Assembly: GCA_010015655.1 (NCBI GenBank)
Contig: ML976660.1
Coordinates: 1,106,895 to 1,161,830, forward strand
Length of the DNA stretch: 54,936 bases
From: Bimuria novae-zelandiae CBS 107.79
Taxonomy: Eukaryota > Ascomycota > Dothideomycetes > Pleosporales > Didymosphaeriaceae
Direction: 5' to 3'
Shown: piece by piece, positions 10,308-20,298 of the stretch
How positions within the stretch are numbered: the first letter of the stretch is position 1
How the letters are laid out: every line of letters begins with the position of its first letter
The notes under the pieces: model-generated
What the model saw: the letters and a program-made list of their open reading frames with translations, nothing else
Databases searched by the model: none
Told to the model about the DNA's origin: nothing
Translations under genes and position numbers: made by a program

Positions 10308-12080
10308 ATGTTCCACCGACAAACAACACCGCCTACTGCTCCTTTCAACTTCATGCCCGGGAGTGTTGGCTCAGTATCTGATGCCTTCTACTCACAAAAC
10401 GCCTCCCCTGCGGAATCTGTCATCACCGCAAACACCACTCCTCCACGATCACCTGTAAGGTCCCATGGTCCGCTCCTCCTTCCCAAGGTCCGGAACCAGG
10501 ATCAAATCGCGGAACCAACGGGTGGCCCGGTTCGACATCGCCGGACGACGTCTACCACTAGCAGCATGGGTTATGGATCTTCATACAGCCCTTACTCCCG
10601 CCCTAGCTCTATGATCCGCCGTGGCTCGAGCCCTTTCAACCACCATGCCACCAGCTCCATTGGCTCTCCGGTCTCGACAGCTTCCTATGACCTGGGGCTT
10701 GCCACTTCTACTCTCAACTCTCCCATTGCTTTCCCCCAGGAGTCTCGTCGGGCTTCCTATGCTGCCCATGGCCGGTCACGCTCTGCCACCGCAGTGCCTC
10801 GACACGCCCGATCCGGCTCCGCTGGGAGCATTGATGAGTCGGTCATCAGTCGCTTCGGCTTCCCCACCTACCGCAATATCCCTTCTTACGTGACTTCCTC
10901 AAGTATTGCTCCGTCAAGCATGATCACTGCCATGCCGACAAGCACCTACAGCGAGCCCCAGGAAGTCACTTATGCCACCACCACAGCTCAGGATTTCTCC
11001 TTTGCCGACTTCGACACCGCTCCTGCTGTTCAGTACCCCTTTGACACCTCGGTCAACTTCGACAGCTTCGGGGCCCTCCCCACTTCCTCCCTTGTAGAAT
11101 ACCTCACTGCACCCAACCCTTCGCCGGCGTTGGTGAGCCGCATCGCCACTGTGCCACGCGGGACGAACACGCACTTTTGGTGGGACATTCGCAACCTACG
11201 CTCTTGGGAAGACTTCAATATCTCCACCATCGCTGCCCTCCCCTCGGTCCTGCCTCTTCTCGAAGTCCCGGTCACAACTTCCTTCCTGCCCGAGCCCAGC
11301 CGCCCCACGATCCAGCCCGAAAACCAATCCGCCTTGCACGATCTCTACTCATCCTTCTACGCCACCAAGATCAACGCGGCGCTCAAAGTCGCCCAAGGAA
11401 ACACGCACATGGTGATGCGCGCCTGCAAGACCGGGCCTGGCATGCGTCCCCAGCCCGACTTCGTCTCCTCGTACCCCTCCGACTACGAGAAGACCATCTA
11501 CGGCGAAGCCCGCGGCCGCGTCGTCGGGCTCGTCAAGTGCTACGACCAGTGGAATACGGGGATGCGCGGCGAGTCGCCGCCCAAGCAAGTGCTCTACCTC
11601 CAGGGCCTCGCGCACCTGCACCGCGTCATGCGTGAGCACGGCTGCCGCTACGGCTTCATCATGACGGAGATCGAGCTGCTCTGCGTGCGAGCGGGCGGCC
11701 CCACGACGCCCGACCCCACGACTGTCAACGCGCAGGCGGGCGTGCCCATCTTCGGGTTCCTGGAAACCTCGGCACCGATCCGGTTGTCGACGTCGGGCTT
11801 GGACGCGCACGGCGGCGTGCAGATGACAGCGGGCATCGCGCTGTGGTATCTCCATATGCTGGCCAAGGAGAACCCGTTTGCGGGCATGAGTACCTGGCGC
11901 ATGGATGTCGGTGGGCCGGCGGCGCTGACGAGGCAGAATTGCCTCGACAAGGACGCGTGGGTGCCGAAGCCGCAGTTGAGCGAGAAGAGGGAGGCCAAGC
12001 GTGTGCGGGGGTGGGTGTTCCCAGAGGAGCCGTTGAGTAAGCGGGAGTGTGGGAGGGGGAGGAGGAAGGGCGCGCAGTAA
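10308..12080 (+). CDS. Conserved-looking fungal protein of unknown function, Ser/Pro-rich N-terminal half
   Basis: This is an intronless frame of 590 residues. The first ATG is at 10308 (MFHRQTTPP); the frame extends six codons upstream only through a TTG. Residues 1 to about 280 are low-complexity, rich in Ser, Pro, Thr and Tyr, with RRxS-like basic-Ser motifs that could be phosphorylated. The second half is compact and looks folded, with many Trp, Tyr and Cys residues. It opens at FWWDIRNLRSWEDF and includes FYATKINAALKVA, RGRVVGLVKCYDQW, LYLQGLAHLHRVMREHGCRYGFIMTE and GIALWYLHMLAKENPF. The C-terminal 40 residues are strongly basic (KRVRGW, KREC, RRK) and could be nuclear-localising. I do not recognise a named domain. 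The CDS starts C-rich and ends G-rich on the coding strand. Confidence 0.8.
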   Translation: MFHRQTTPPTAPFNFMPGSVGSVSDAFYSQNASPAESVITANTTPPRSPVRSHGPLLLPKVRNQDQIAEPTGGPVRHRRTTSTTSSMGYGSSYSPYSRPSSMIRRGSSPFNHHATSSIGSPVSTASYDLGLATSTLNSPIAFPQESRRASYAAHGRSRSATAVPRHARSGSAGSIDESVISRFGFPTYRNIPSYVTSSSIAPSSMITAMPTSTYSEPQEVTYATTTAQDFSFADFDTAPAVQYPFDTSVNFDSFGALPTSSLVEYLTAPNPSPALVSRIATVPRGTNTHFWWDIRNLRSWEDFNISTIAALPSVLPLLEVPVTTSFLPEPSRPTIQPENQSALHDLYSSFYATKINAALKVAQGNTHMVMRACKTGPGMRPQPDFVSSYPSDYEKTIYGEARGRVVGLVKCYDQWNTGMRGESPPKQVLYLQGLAHLHRVMREHGCRYGFIMTEIELLCVRAGGPTTPDPTTVNAQAGVPIFGFLETSAPIRLSTSGLDAHGGVQMTAGIALWYLHMLAKENPFAGMSTWRMDVGGPAALTRQNCLDKDAWVPKPQLSEKREAKRVRGWVFPEEPLSKRECGRGRRKGAQ

Positions 12081-12339
12081 GTGCGTTTTGGGACCTGCAG
12101 CTGGCTGTGGGTGTGAGTTTTTATCTTCTTGGTTGGCTTCTCGTGTTAGGTCGAGATTTTAGTTTATGAGTTATGTGTGCATTGGGAGGCGTTGGGTTGA
12201 GTAGCATTTTCAGGAGCTCGCATGAGCTGGTTATCTATCATTAGGATATTAATCACAACGTTCGCATCTATATTATTCTCCTTGGGTAGTTTCGAGATAT
12301 TGATCTTGGCGCCATTGCGGCCTTGGCAAGCCACGACAT
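12081..12339. other. 3' flank leading into the AT-rich island
   Basis: Ordinary-composition sequence, GT-rich, follows the stop codon and is probably the 3' untranslated region. Composition changes sharply to AT-rich near 12340. Confidence 0.45.
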
Positions 12340-12930
12340 ACTATAGTAAAAGAATATTATAATTGTTAAAAACTTAGTAATTTTAAAAAGCTAAAGCTTA
12401 ATAGTATAATATATTATAAAAATAGTTTTAATTAAATAGCCATTTAAAAATATATATAAGTTATTAGCCTATAAATATTGCGATTTTTTTTTAGAGGTTA
12501 TTAAGAACTATTACTTGTATATTAAAAATATAAGAGCTTTTAGGTTAGAGATAAATATTTATCTCTTTACTATTTTTTATATACGATAAACCAATTTCTT
12601 AAATTTAAATTTTTTTTTTATTTTATTTTCTTACCATATTTTTATTTATTTATATTAGTATTAATACTTATAATCTCTAGTATAATATGTTAAGATCCCA
12701 AAGAGATAGCTAATCCCTAAGGGGCTAAGGTTGGTTCTCGGGCAGGAATACTGGTAGGACAGGAGAGGGTGGTAGTGATAGCTTGCGCGTGTCACTAGGG
12801 GCGTTGGTATCGAAGGTGTGTACAGCACAATCAAATCAACAAGGTTGCTTACTCAGATCCAAACGATAGATTGATAAACAGGTTAAACACAAGTAGAAGA
12901 GACTCCTCCTTGCGTTCCTATATACTTCTC

Positions 12931-12965
12931 CTGCTCGACATGCTCGAAGCGAGCATAGCGAGCAG
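12931..12965. repeat. Interrupted palindrome 1 inside the LTR
   Basis: This 35-base unit has outer arms CTGCTCG/CGAGCAG and inner arms TGCTCG/CGAGCA around a 3-base loop. A second unit of the same design starts at 12984. Confidence 0.75.
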
Positions 12966-12983
12966 ATGTCTTGGCTCCTGCGT

Positions 12984-13018
12984 CTGCTCGACTTGCTCGA
13001 GTCGAGCACGTCGAGCAG
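12984..13018. repeat. Interrupted palindrome 2 inside the LTR
   Basis: This 35-base unit has outer arms CTGCTCGA/TCGAGCAG and inner arms TGCTCGA/TCGAGCA around a 1-base loop. It begins 53 bases after the start of the first unit. Its position in the LTR would fit binding sites for a dimeric regulator or a structured transcript. Confidence 0.75.
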
Positions 13019-13690
13019 TCACGTGACCTCCTGGTACTGCGCCTTCATTGGTCACCTGTAGACCATAGGCGTCCTGGAGCCTAGCCAAGTGTCTGTAAGA
13101 TTGGATCTTAACATAATATAGGAATAAGACTATTTTTAATAGTGTTTTAGTACTATATAAATTCTTATTATTTTAGTATTTTTTATAACCCTATTTTATT
13201 TTTAAGTAGCTAAAATTTATTAATAAAGTCTTTTAAATATAAAGTAATAGACTCAATATAGCTCTAATTTACAAATATATATATACTTAGACTATAAAAA
13301 CTACTAAAAATAGATTAATAATATAAGGTATTTATATCCCTATGTGTACTAGATCTAGACTATGTTGTAATAATAATTATTATATATTTTAGACTACTAA
13401 GAAATACCTTTATAATATATTACTTATAATAGGTAAGCAAGTAATATATCAAGTCTTTTAGTAAATAGTAAATATAATAATAATATTAAATCTAAGTAAT
13501 ATTTTATATAAAAAGACGTAGACTAAATATATATATTACTAGTATTTTAAGTAACTACTATTAAAGAGTTAAAATTATATAATAAACCTAAATTAGGCAG
13601 AAAATTTATGTATTAAATTCTAGTCTAATAATATTAAACGTTTAAATTAGGTTAGTTAGGTGTAAAACTTTATAAAATAGAAGTGATACA

Positions 13691-14890
13691 GAAGCAACGT
13701 TATCGTACTTAAAACAAGTGTTGTGGCAGTTTCTCTTCAAGCTATGTTTGTTTTCTAGTAGCGGATATTCACACGACAGCTTGGGCCACCTCGATCTCTT
13801 TTGCAGGTGCAAGATCGAAGGTTTATTACTGGGCCTGTGGTAAGTCGACTAGTCTTGCTATTGCAATATTGCACCATGGTAAACCGGTCTGCGGTGACTT
13901 AGCGCGTCTTACACAGTGTGTTTATATCACTATAGGATTGTGCATCATTCGGGTGATGGTCAATTCTGACGATCGGGCAATGACAAACACACATCGAGCC
14001 GACAAGTCTCTATGTATTTTTCATTTCTTACTACCCGAAGATGACCACATACAGACATGAGTGTTGTTCCATTCTGCTTGGAGAAGCTTTGGGGCAACAA
14101 AACTCCAATAATGTAATTGCAGAGCGGACACTGTCGTTTAATCCGTCAGAGTGCTATCGAACACTACCTCGATCGCGTTCCCTTCCTCGACAAGACATGT
14201 CGGGTGGTGACGGGGCTCGTTGCCCGAAAATGTGTCGTGATAGTGTCGGGGTCGGAGGTCATGGAAGGCTGCTATACCGCATCAGGGTCCAATAACCCCA
14301 ACCCGCCCACCAGCGGCCCACTTTCCCTTGGTTTTCCGCTTCTTTTCGCCTTCTATGCGTGCGACCAGCTACAATGATAACTCTCAAAGCGCAACAATCC
14401 GTGAAGGCGAGCGATCCATTACGTTAAATTGCAAGTGGTGTGCGAATCGGAGCCGTGTGGCGCGGGGAAGCTCGTGGAGCGATTGGCTGGTGCAGCTCGG
14501 CAGGACGTCATCCTATTCCGAGCTTATCGGTATCGCGGACGCACTAAAGAATTGTGCGGATAGCGACGGTCTTGCGAGCGCGTCGTAGGATTTTGATAGA
14601 GCGCGCGCACACCGCCCAGAATATCTACAGTCCTGCCGTGCTGCGAGCAGACGTGCTTTGCAACCCCTTGTTGGCCTTTGTCGGGTCCTGAGGCTAGCTT
14701 TGTCACTGTTCGCCTTGCCGTCGTGGGCTTTCATCGTAAAATCCCGAGCAGGCGCGCAAAACTCCCCGAGCAGAGCACGTCAGTCGCACCCCTCCCCTTG
14801 TAGCTGCTGGCTGCAGCATTGACTTTTGACACTTGTCTCACCTGGTCCAGCTACAATTCGGCAGCATTGAGTCCCCCCAGAGCGGCCACG
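13691..14890. other. Intergenic region upstream of GCV2
   Basis: This is 1.2 kb of normal composition after the AT-rich island. Several frames are open for 60-86 codons but show no recognisable features. The last few hundred bases should contain the glycine dehydrogenase promoter. No RNA gene was recognised. Confidence 0.45.
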
Positions 14891-17800
14891 ATGCGCACCG
14901 CAGCCCTCCGAGCAGCTTCGACACTGGCTCGAGCCGCCCGCTCGCAGCGCGTGGGCTACTGTGCTCAGCGTCGCTCGCTGCGGCTCTTCTCGACCTCGCC
15001 TGCCTTCCGCAATGCCGCCCTGAGCCCCACGGCTGCGCGAGACTTCCAGGCCACCAGCCCCGAAGATGTCCTGGAATCGAAGTCTTCACCACCTCAGAAA
15101 GCCGTCGCCTTTGACCATGTGGACACGTTTCCGCGCCGACACATTGGGCCGTCAGCATCGTCTGTGCAAGAGATGCTCGCCGCTCTCGACCCTCCCGTAG
15201 ACACACTGGACGATTTTGTCAGGGAGGTCGTTCCGGAGACCATTCTCTCGGAACGAGTATTGCAAATCCAAGGGCTCGACCCTTTAGCTCCAGCAAGATG
15301 GAGACTAACCGGGGTCCCAGAAAGTGCCTTCCTCTTAGAGGCGGAGAGGATCATGTCCCATAATAAATCTGGGAGATACTACATTGGGCAAGGATACTAT
15401 GGCACAAAGGTTCCAGAAGTCATCAAGAGGAACATCTTGGAAAACCCGGCATGGTACACCAGCTACACCCCTTACCAGCCAGAAATCAGTCAGGGCCGCC
15501 TGGAGTCGCTGCTGAACTTCCAGACAATGGTGACCGATCTCACTGGCCTTTCCATCGCAAACGCCTCCGTCCTCGACGAAGCGACCGCCGCAGCCGAAGC
15601 CATGACACTGTCACTTGCCCAGCTTCCAGTCTCGCGCCAGAAGCGTCCAGACAAGACACTGTTGGTTTCCGACCGCTGCCATCCCCAGACAATTGAAGTG
15701 TTGCGTTCTCGCGCTGATGGATTCGGTATCAAGATTGAGACTGGCGACGTTCTGGCAAACGATTCTCGACGAGTAGAAGAGCTTGGCGATGACTTGGTCG
15801 GTGTTCTTGCCCAGTATCCGGACACTGAAGGAGCTGTCGAGGATTTCCGCGGCCTTGCAGAGAAGGTGCACCAGAAGGGGGCTCTCTTCAGTGTCGCTAC
15901 TGATCTCCTCGCACTGACCCAACTTACCGCTCCTGGAGAATTTGGTGCTGATATCGCTTTTGGGAATGCTCAGCGCTTTGGTGTGCCTCTTGGATACGGT
16001 GGTCCTCATGCAGCCTTCTTCGCTACTTCTGACAAGATCAAGCGAAAGATGCCCGGACGTATCATCGGTCTGTCCAAAGACAGGCTCGGCAATCCGGCAG
16101 CCAGACTAGCGTTGCAAACGCGTGAACAACACATCCGACGAGAAAAGGCGACTAGCAACATCTGCACGGCGCAAGCTTTGCTGGCAAACATGAGTGCCAT
16201 GTACGCAGTGTACCATGGACCAGAGGGGCTCAAAGCCATTGCGCGCCAAGTTGTCGCTACAACTCGACGTACACAGCAGATACTGATAGCATATGGGTAC
16301 AAGACCGGACAACGTGGCAAGCTGGATGATACGCCTGCGCCATTCGACACGTTCGTGGTACATGTAGGGAAAGAACGTATGGCTGAGATCGTTAAACAAG
16401 CGACTGCGAGAGGTGAGTATGTGCGACAGCTTGACGACAGTCATATTGGATTGTCCTTCGATGAAGCGACGACCCCGAAGGGCGTTAGTCAACTGGTGTC
16501 CTTCTTCCGTGTCGCTGTGAATATCAAGGAGAGGCAGGAAATGGCAGCAGAGGTTGACGTTGAACCGCCGACTGGTTTCAAACGCACGAGCGAGTTCCTT
16601 ACTCACCCAGTCTTCAACTCGCATCATTCCGAGACAGAGTTGCTGCGTTACATTCACCATTTGCAGTCGAAAGATCTGTCCTTGGTGCACTCTATGATAC
16701 CGCTGGGCTCGTGTACCATGAAGCTGAACGCCACAACTGAAATGGCTCCAGTATCTTGGTCGCACGTGGGCAACATGCATCCGTTCATGCCGATTGAGAG
16801 GGCACAGGGTTATCAGACAATGATCAAGCAGCTCGAAGACGATCTAGCCAACATTACAGGCTTCCACTCAGTATCGCTACAGCCCAACTCGGGAGCTCAG
16901 GGAGAATTTGCAGGCCTGCGTGTCATCCGAAAGTACCAGGAACAGCAACCAGGCAAAAAGCGTGACATCTGCTTGATTCCCAAATCCGCACACGGTACCA
17001 ACCCCGCTAGTGCCGCAATGGCAGGTATGAGGGTGGTCACCATCAACTGCGACACCGTTACCGGTAATCTCGACATGGCCGACCTCAAGGCCAAATGCGA
17101 GAAGCACAGCGAAGAGCTGGGAGCCATCATGATCACCTATCCCAGCACGTTCGGCGTCTTCGAACCACAGATCAAGGACGTCTGCGACATGATCCACGAA
17201 CATGGCGGCCAAGTCTACATGGATGGCGCCAACATGAACGCGCAAATAGGCCTCTGTTCTCCCGGCGAAATCGGCGCCGATGTATGCCATCTCAACCTCC
17301 ACAAGACCTTCTGCATTCCCCACGGTGGTGGTGGCCCCGGTGTAGGCCCCATCGGTGTGAAGGAGCACCTCGCACCCTTCCTGCCCGGCCACTTGCGGAA
17401 CGAGACGGGCGGCGACAAAGCCATCTACCCAATCAGCGGCGCGCCCTGGGGAAGCGCCTCCATCTTGCCCATCAGCTGGGCGTACATCAAGATGATGGGC
17501 TCCATCGGCCTCACTCAGGCCACCAAGATTACCCTCCTCAACGCAAACTACATCCTCTCACGACTCAAGCCGCACTACCCTATCGTCTACACCAACGACA
17601 AGGGCCGCTGCGCGCACGAGTTCATTCTCGACATTCGCAAGTTCAAGGAGACGGCGAGCATCGAGGCCATTGATGTCGCCAAAAGATTACAAGATTATGG
17701 TTTCCATGCGCCAACGATGAGCTGGCCTGTGCCGAACACGCTGATGATTGAGCCGACGGAGAGCGAGAACAAGGAGGAGCTCGACCGCTTCTGCAACGCG

Positions 17801-18160
17801 TTGATCAGCATTAGGAAGGAGATTGAGGCGGTGGAGAAGGGTGAACAGCCCAAAGAGGGCAACCTCCTGAAGATGGCGCCGCACTCGCAACTCGACCTTT
17901 TGACTGGGGAATGGGATCGTCCGTACACGCGGGAGCAGGCTGCGTATCCGCTGCCGTATCTCAGGGAGAAGAAGTTCTGGCCGGCGGTCACGAGGGTGGA
18001 TGATGGTGAGTATTCTTCTGCTCTTGGCGTTGGAACGACGTGAGTAAATTGGAGGCTAACTTTAACAGTCTGGGGCGACAGCAACCTCTTCTGCACCTGC
18101 GCTCCTCCCGATGACACCGAGGACATCAACAAGGCCATCGATGCGCCGCAGCCAACTTAA
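14891..18160 (+). CDS. GCV2: Glycine dehydrogenase (decarboxylating), mitochondrial P-protein
   Basis: This is the P-protein of the glycine cleavage system. It uses pyridoxal phosphate to decarboxylate glycine and passes the aminomethyl group to the lipoyl H-protein in the mitochondrial matrix. Two exons (14891-18005 and 18069-18160) give 1068 residues, normal for a eukaryotic P-protein. The ATG at 14891 opens an Arg/Ala/Ser-rich presequence (MRTAALRAASTLARAARSQR). The open frame extends further upstream only through a TTG. Landmarks are RRHIGPS, YIGQGYYGT, NPAWYTSYTPYQPEISQGR, the second-half start HSMIPLGSCTMKLNA, and the cofactor site HLNLHKTFCIPHGGGGPG with Lys805. The last exon supplies WGDSNLFCTC, conserved in the family. 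Expression is probably tied to serine/glycine and one-carbon metabolism. Confidence 0.97.
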
Positions 18161-18539
18161 TTCCCCATCCCTTCTTCTCAATGCCACCTAACACTCGTCC
18201 TCCTTCTCTCTCGCATCCACCAAGGACCACCTACTTACCTACTGTACATACCCTGCAATCTACTTCCTCATCATGCATGCCCATCTCCTCTACCATTCCC
18301 GGGCTTCTGCTTCTCTTCAACAACAGCGCAGGCGTTCGGGCGTCAGAAACCCTCTTGGCTATTAGAGCGGCTAGCTGAGTCGAACATGGGTAGTTTAGTC
18401 AGGTCCAGCATTTTCTTCCTCGCTTTATTCAACATGCGGGTTTTGGGATCTACGAAGTACTCATATAGAGATAGATAAATAATATGAATGTTTGTGTCGA
18501 AAGTCCCACGTTGGCAATGCCTGTGCGAGGCTGTGATGG
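18161..18539. other. 3' flank of GCV2
   Basis: This CT-rich sequence after the stop is the probable 3' untranslated region. No gene is seen. Confidence 0.4.
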
Positions 18540-19020
18540 TGAAGTGCTGGGTCCTGGGTGACTCGGTGGGTTTTTCCACGTGAGATTGGGTGTTGTATAG
18601 GAGTGAGGTGTGAGAGGTAGGACTTAAGTGATGGTACGAGAGGGGGTTGGTTAGATGGGGGGATGTTTGTGGGGAGGGGTGTGTGGGTGTATAGGGGTTG
18701 TATGGATGGGTCTTGGGGTAACAATGTGTGCTTTCCGCCGTAAGGAGGGCTGGTGTACGGGGTCAGGGTGTAACTCACACAGCCGTACATAAGGTATTCA
18801 GTTACTTGGGGAAGTCTACAGGGAGGGGCGCGTAGGGTGTAATGGGGTTGCATTGCTAGGCCCAAGGGCAACACAGCATGCTTTCCCACGCAAGACCGGC
18901 GCACGTATATGGGTTCGAGGTACCACTCAGGTAACGGTACGAAAAACAGTCTATAGGGAGGGCCGCGCGGGATGCCATAGGGTTATATTGCTGGTCCTGT
19001 CACAACATGCGGCTCTGCGG
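18540..19020. repeat. Four diverged tandem units of about 135-159 bp
   Basis: The block tgggtcctgggtgac at 18548 recurs in altered form at 18707 (tgggtcttggggtaac), 18857 (taggcccaagggcaac) and 18992 (tggtcctgtcac). A second anchor recurs at 18574 (tttttccacg), 18733 (ctttccgccg) and 18883 (ctttcccacg). The steps are 159, 150 and about 135 bases. Between anchors, GGGAGGG(G) and ATGGGGTTG-like words repeat. On the minus strand the units read in the same frame (GKHAVLPLGLAMQP, GKHTLLPQDPSIQP, GKTHRVTQDPALHH), because the steps are multiples of three. The fourth unit has a stop. Confidence 0.7.
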
Positions 19021-19590
19021 CGCCGCACGACTGCCATCGCGAGCCAGGTTAACCTTAGCTGCACTAGACTTAACAACTACATACGTAGATGGATGCGCTG
19101 TGTTACCCCAGAGCAAGTAATACGACGGCCGATTTTGCTTGGATCTTAGTGCTATAATAGCCGGCCTTGCGCTTGCGGCAGAGAGCGGACCATGAAGGGG
19201 GTGTGGAGGGAATAGCGCTGTGGGTACGCAGGGGCGCCCGAGAAGAGAAAAGCAGCATTCGCCCAATGAACCGTGGCGTCAATCAGTATTGTTGAGGGTA
19301 ATATGAAGCTGGGTTGTCGGTACTGTTGGACTATGGTACTCAACAACTAGGCTCAGTCCCACACCCGTGGTTCACAATGTCATCAATATTTCCCGAACCG
19401 TCCCACACTCAACTCAAGGGCCGCCTATTTTGCGTGTCCGGCTCTTTCCACCTTTCATATATATTGTGTCGCTGCTCGGTTCCATCCTCACCGCACCTTC
19501 CACATTCCCCCACCATTTCCAGCATCAGCACAATCGATAGCCACCAAAAAGTACAATACTACCAGAACATCTCGCCTCAGCCACCCCACG
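19021..19590. other. Intergenic region upstream of the small secreted protein gene
   Basis: This is 570 bases with no recognised gene. A TATA-like tatatatt lies near 19460 and CT/CA-rich sequence precedes the ATG at 19591, fitting a fungal core promoter and 5' leader. Confidence 0.45.
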
Positions 19591-20298
19591 ATGAAGTTCT
19601 CCCAAACCCTCTCAGCAGCCATAATCCTCGCCACCCACGCAGCCGCCCACGCCATCAATTCCACCCTCCCAACCCACTCCTGGACTCTCACCTACCCAAA
19701 GCACAAATTCTCGTCGCTGACCAGCTACGCCGGAGCCCCCATCTCCGCTACCATCACGACCACGCCCACACCAACACCTACCTCCTCCCACATCTCTTCC
19801 ACCCCCCACTCCACCTCCCATCCAGGCCCCTCCTTCCCCTGGACGAAACAACTCCCCAGGGCGCACGATCATTATTGCTCCAGGGTAGGCTCGCACCCCA
19901 CGGAATGGCAGCCCTGCAACGAGCACCCGAACTCGCTGGACTTTGGGTTTAACCCTTCGACGCACCGCATGAAGACGCCGCCGTATGGGACGCGCACGCG
20001 GAGTTTGAGAGATGTCGTTGTGGAGACGTTACCGCCGTGGACGGGGAGCTCGGCTGTGTGGGGTATGGTTACGATGGGGCAGGGGGGGAGGGATACCGCG
20101 GTGGAGACTTCCACCGGGGTGGGAGAGTCAAGCTCGCGTTTTTCAATGCATTTCCATTTCCCAGAGTGGCGCTCGGGAAAGGAGTCCTCGTATGGGACGA
20201 ATACGGCGGTGGGGTCTCGGCCTGTTGAGACGCCCAGGGGGGCTAAGACGACGCTGGAGACTGCGGTCTCTCAGTCGGATGTCTCGTCTAAGGACTAG
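19591..20298 (+). CDS. Putative small secreted protein, unknown function
   Basis: This is an uninterrupted frame of 235 residues. Residues 1-21 (MKFSQTLSAAIILATHAAAHA) form a clear signal peptide. The mature part has a Thr/Pro/Ser-rich stretch (about 50-80) likely to be O-glycosylated, two Cys residues near 95 and 107 (HYCSR, QPCNEH), and otherwise polar sequence without recognised domains. The third codon position is mostly C in the first half and G in the second. This supports the frame but also shows a strong composition switch. A competing frame is open from 20012 to 20305, so an undetected intron or a different C terminus cannot be excluded. The gene lies 707 bases upstream of another secretory-pathway gene on the same strand. 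Confidence 0.55.
   Translation: MKFSQTLSAAIILATHAAAHAINSTLPTHSWTLTYPKHKFSSLTSYAGAPISATITTTPTPTPTSSHISSTPHSTSHPGPSFPWTKQLPRAHDHYCSRVGSHPTEWQPCNEHPNSLDFGFNPSTHRMKTPPYGTRTRSLRDVVVETLPPWTGSSAVWGMVTMGQGGRDTAVETSTGVGESSSRFSMHFHFPEWRSGKESSYGTNTAVGSRPVETPRGAKTTLETAVSQSDVSSKD

Larger units (their letters stand above)
12688..13113. mobile_element. Solo LTR of a retrotransposon
   Basis: A 426-bp segment begins TGTTAAGATCC and ends GGATCTTAACA, that is, the canonical TG...CA with 11-bp perfect terminal inverted repeats. It is flanked on both sides by the 5-bp direct repeat TAATA (12683-12687 and 13114-13118), the target-site duplication left by integrase. No internal gag-pol sequence or second LTR is present, so it is a solo LTR formed by recombination between LTRs. 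Its composition is normal, while the surrounding DNA is AT-rich, so it inserted after the island decayed. Copia or Gypsy origin cannot be decided from the LTR alone. Orientation is unknown. Confidence 0.85.
12340..13690. repeat. AT-rich, TpA-rich island (probable RIP-degraded transposon)
   Basis: From about 12340 to 12687 and again from 13114 to about 13690 the sequence is overwhelmingly A and T, with very frequent TA steps (tatata, taataa, attaat) and almost no CG. No frame stays open. In filamentous ascomycetes this pattern is the known footprint of repeat-induced point mutation on old transposons. Which element it was cannot be read. The island is interrupted by the normal-composition LTR at 12688-13113. 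Confidence 0.8.

Noticed and set aside
16106..16780. 224-codon minus-strand frame inside GCV2
   Set aside because: Lies entirely opposite a highly conserved enzyme and shows no family features.
18461..18904. 147-codon minus-strand frame across the tandem repeats
   Set aside because: It starts with GTG, has no ATG, and exists because the repeat period is a multiple of three. Kept as a repeat observation, not as a gene.
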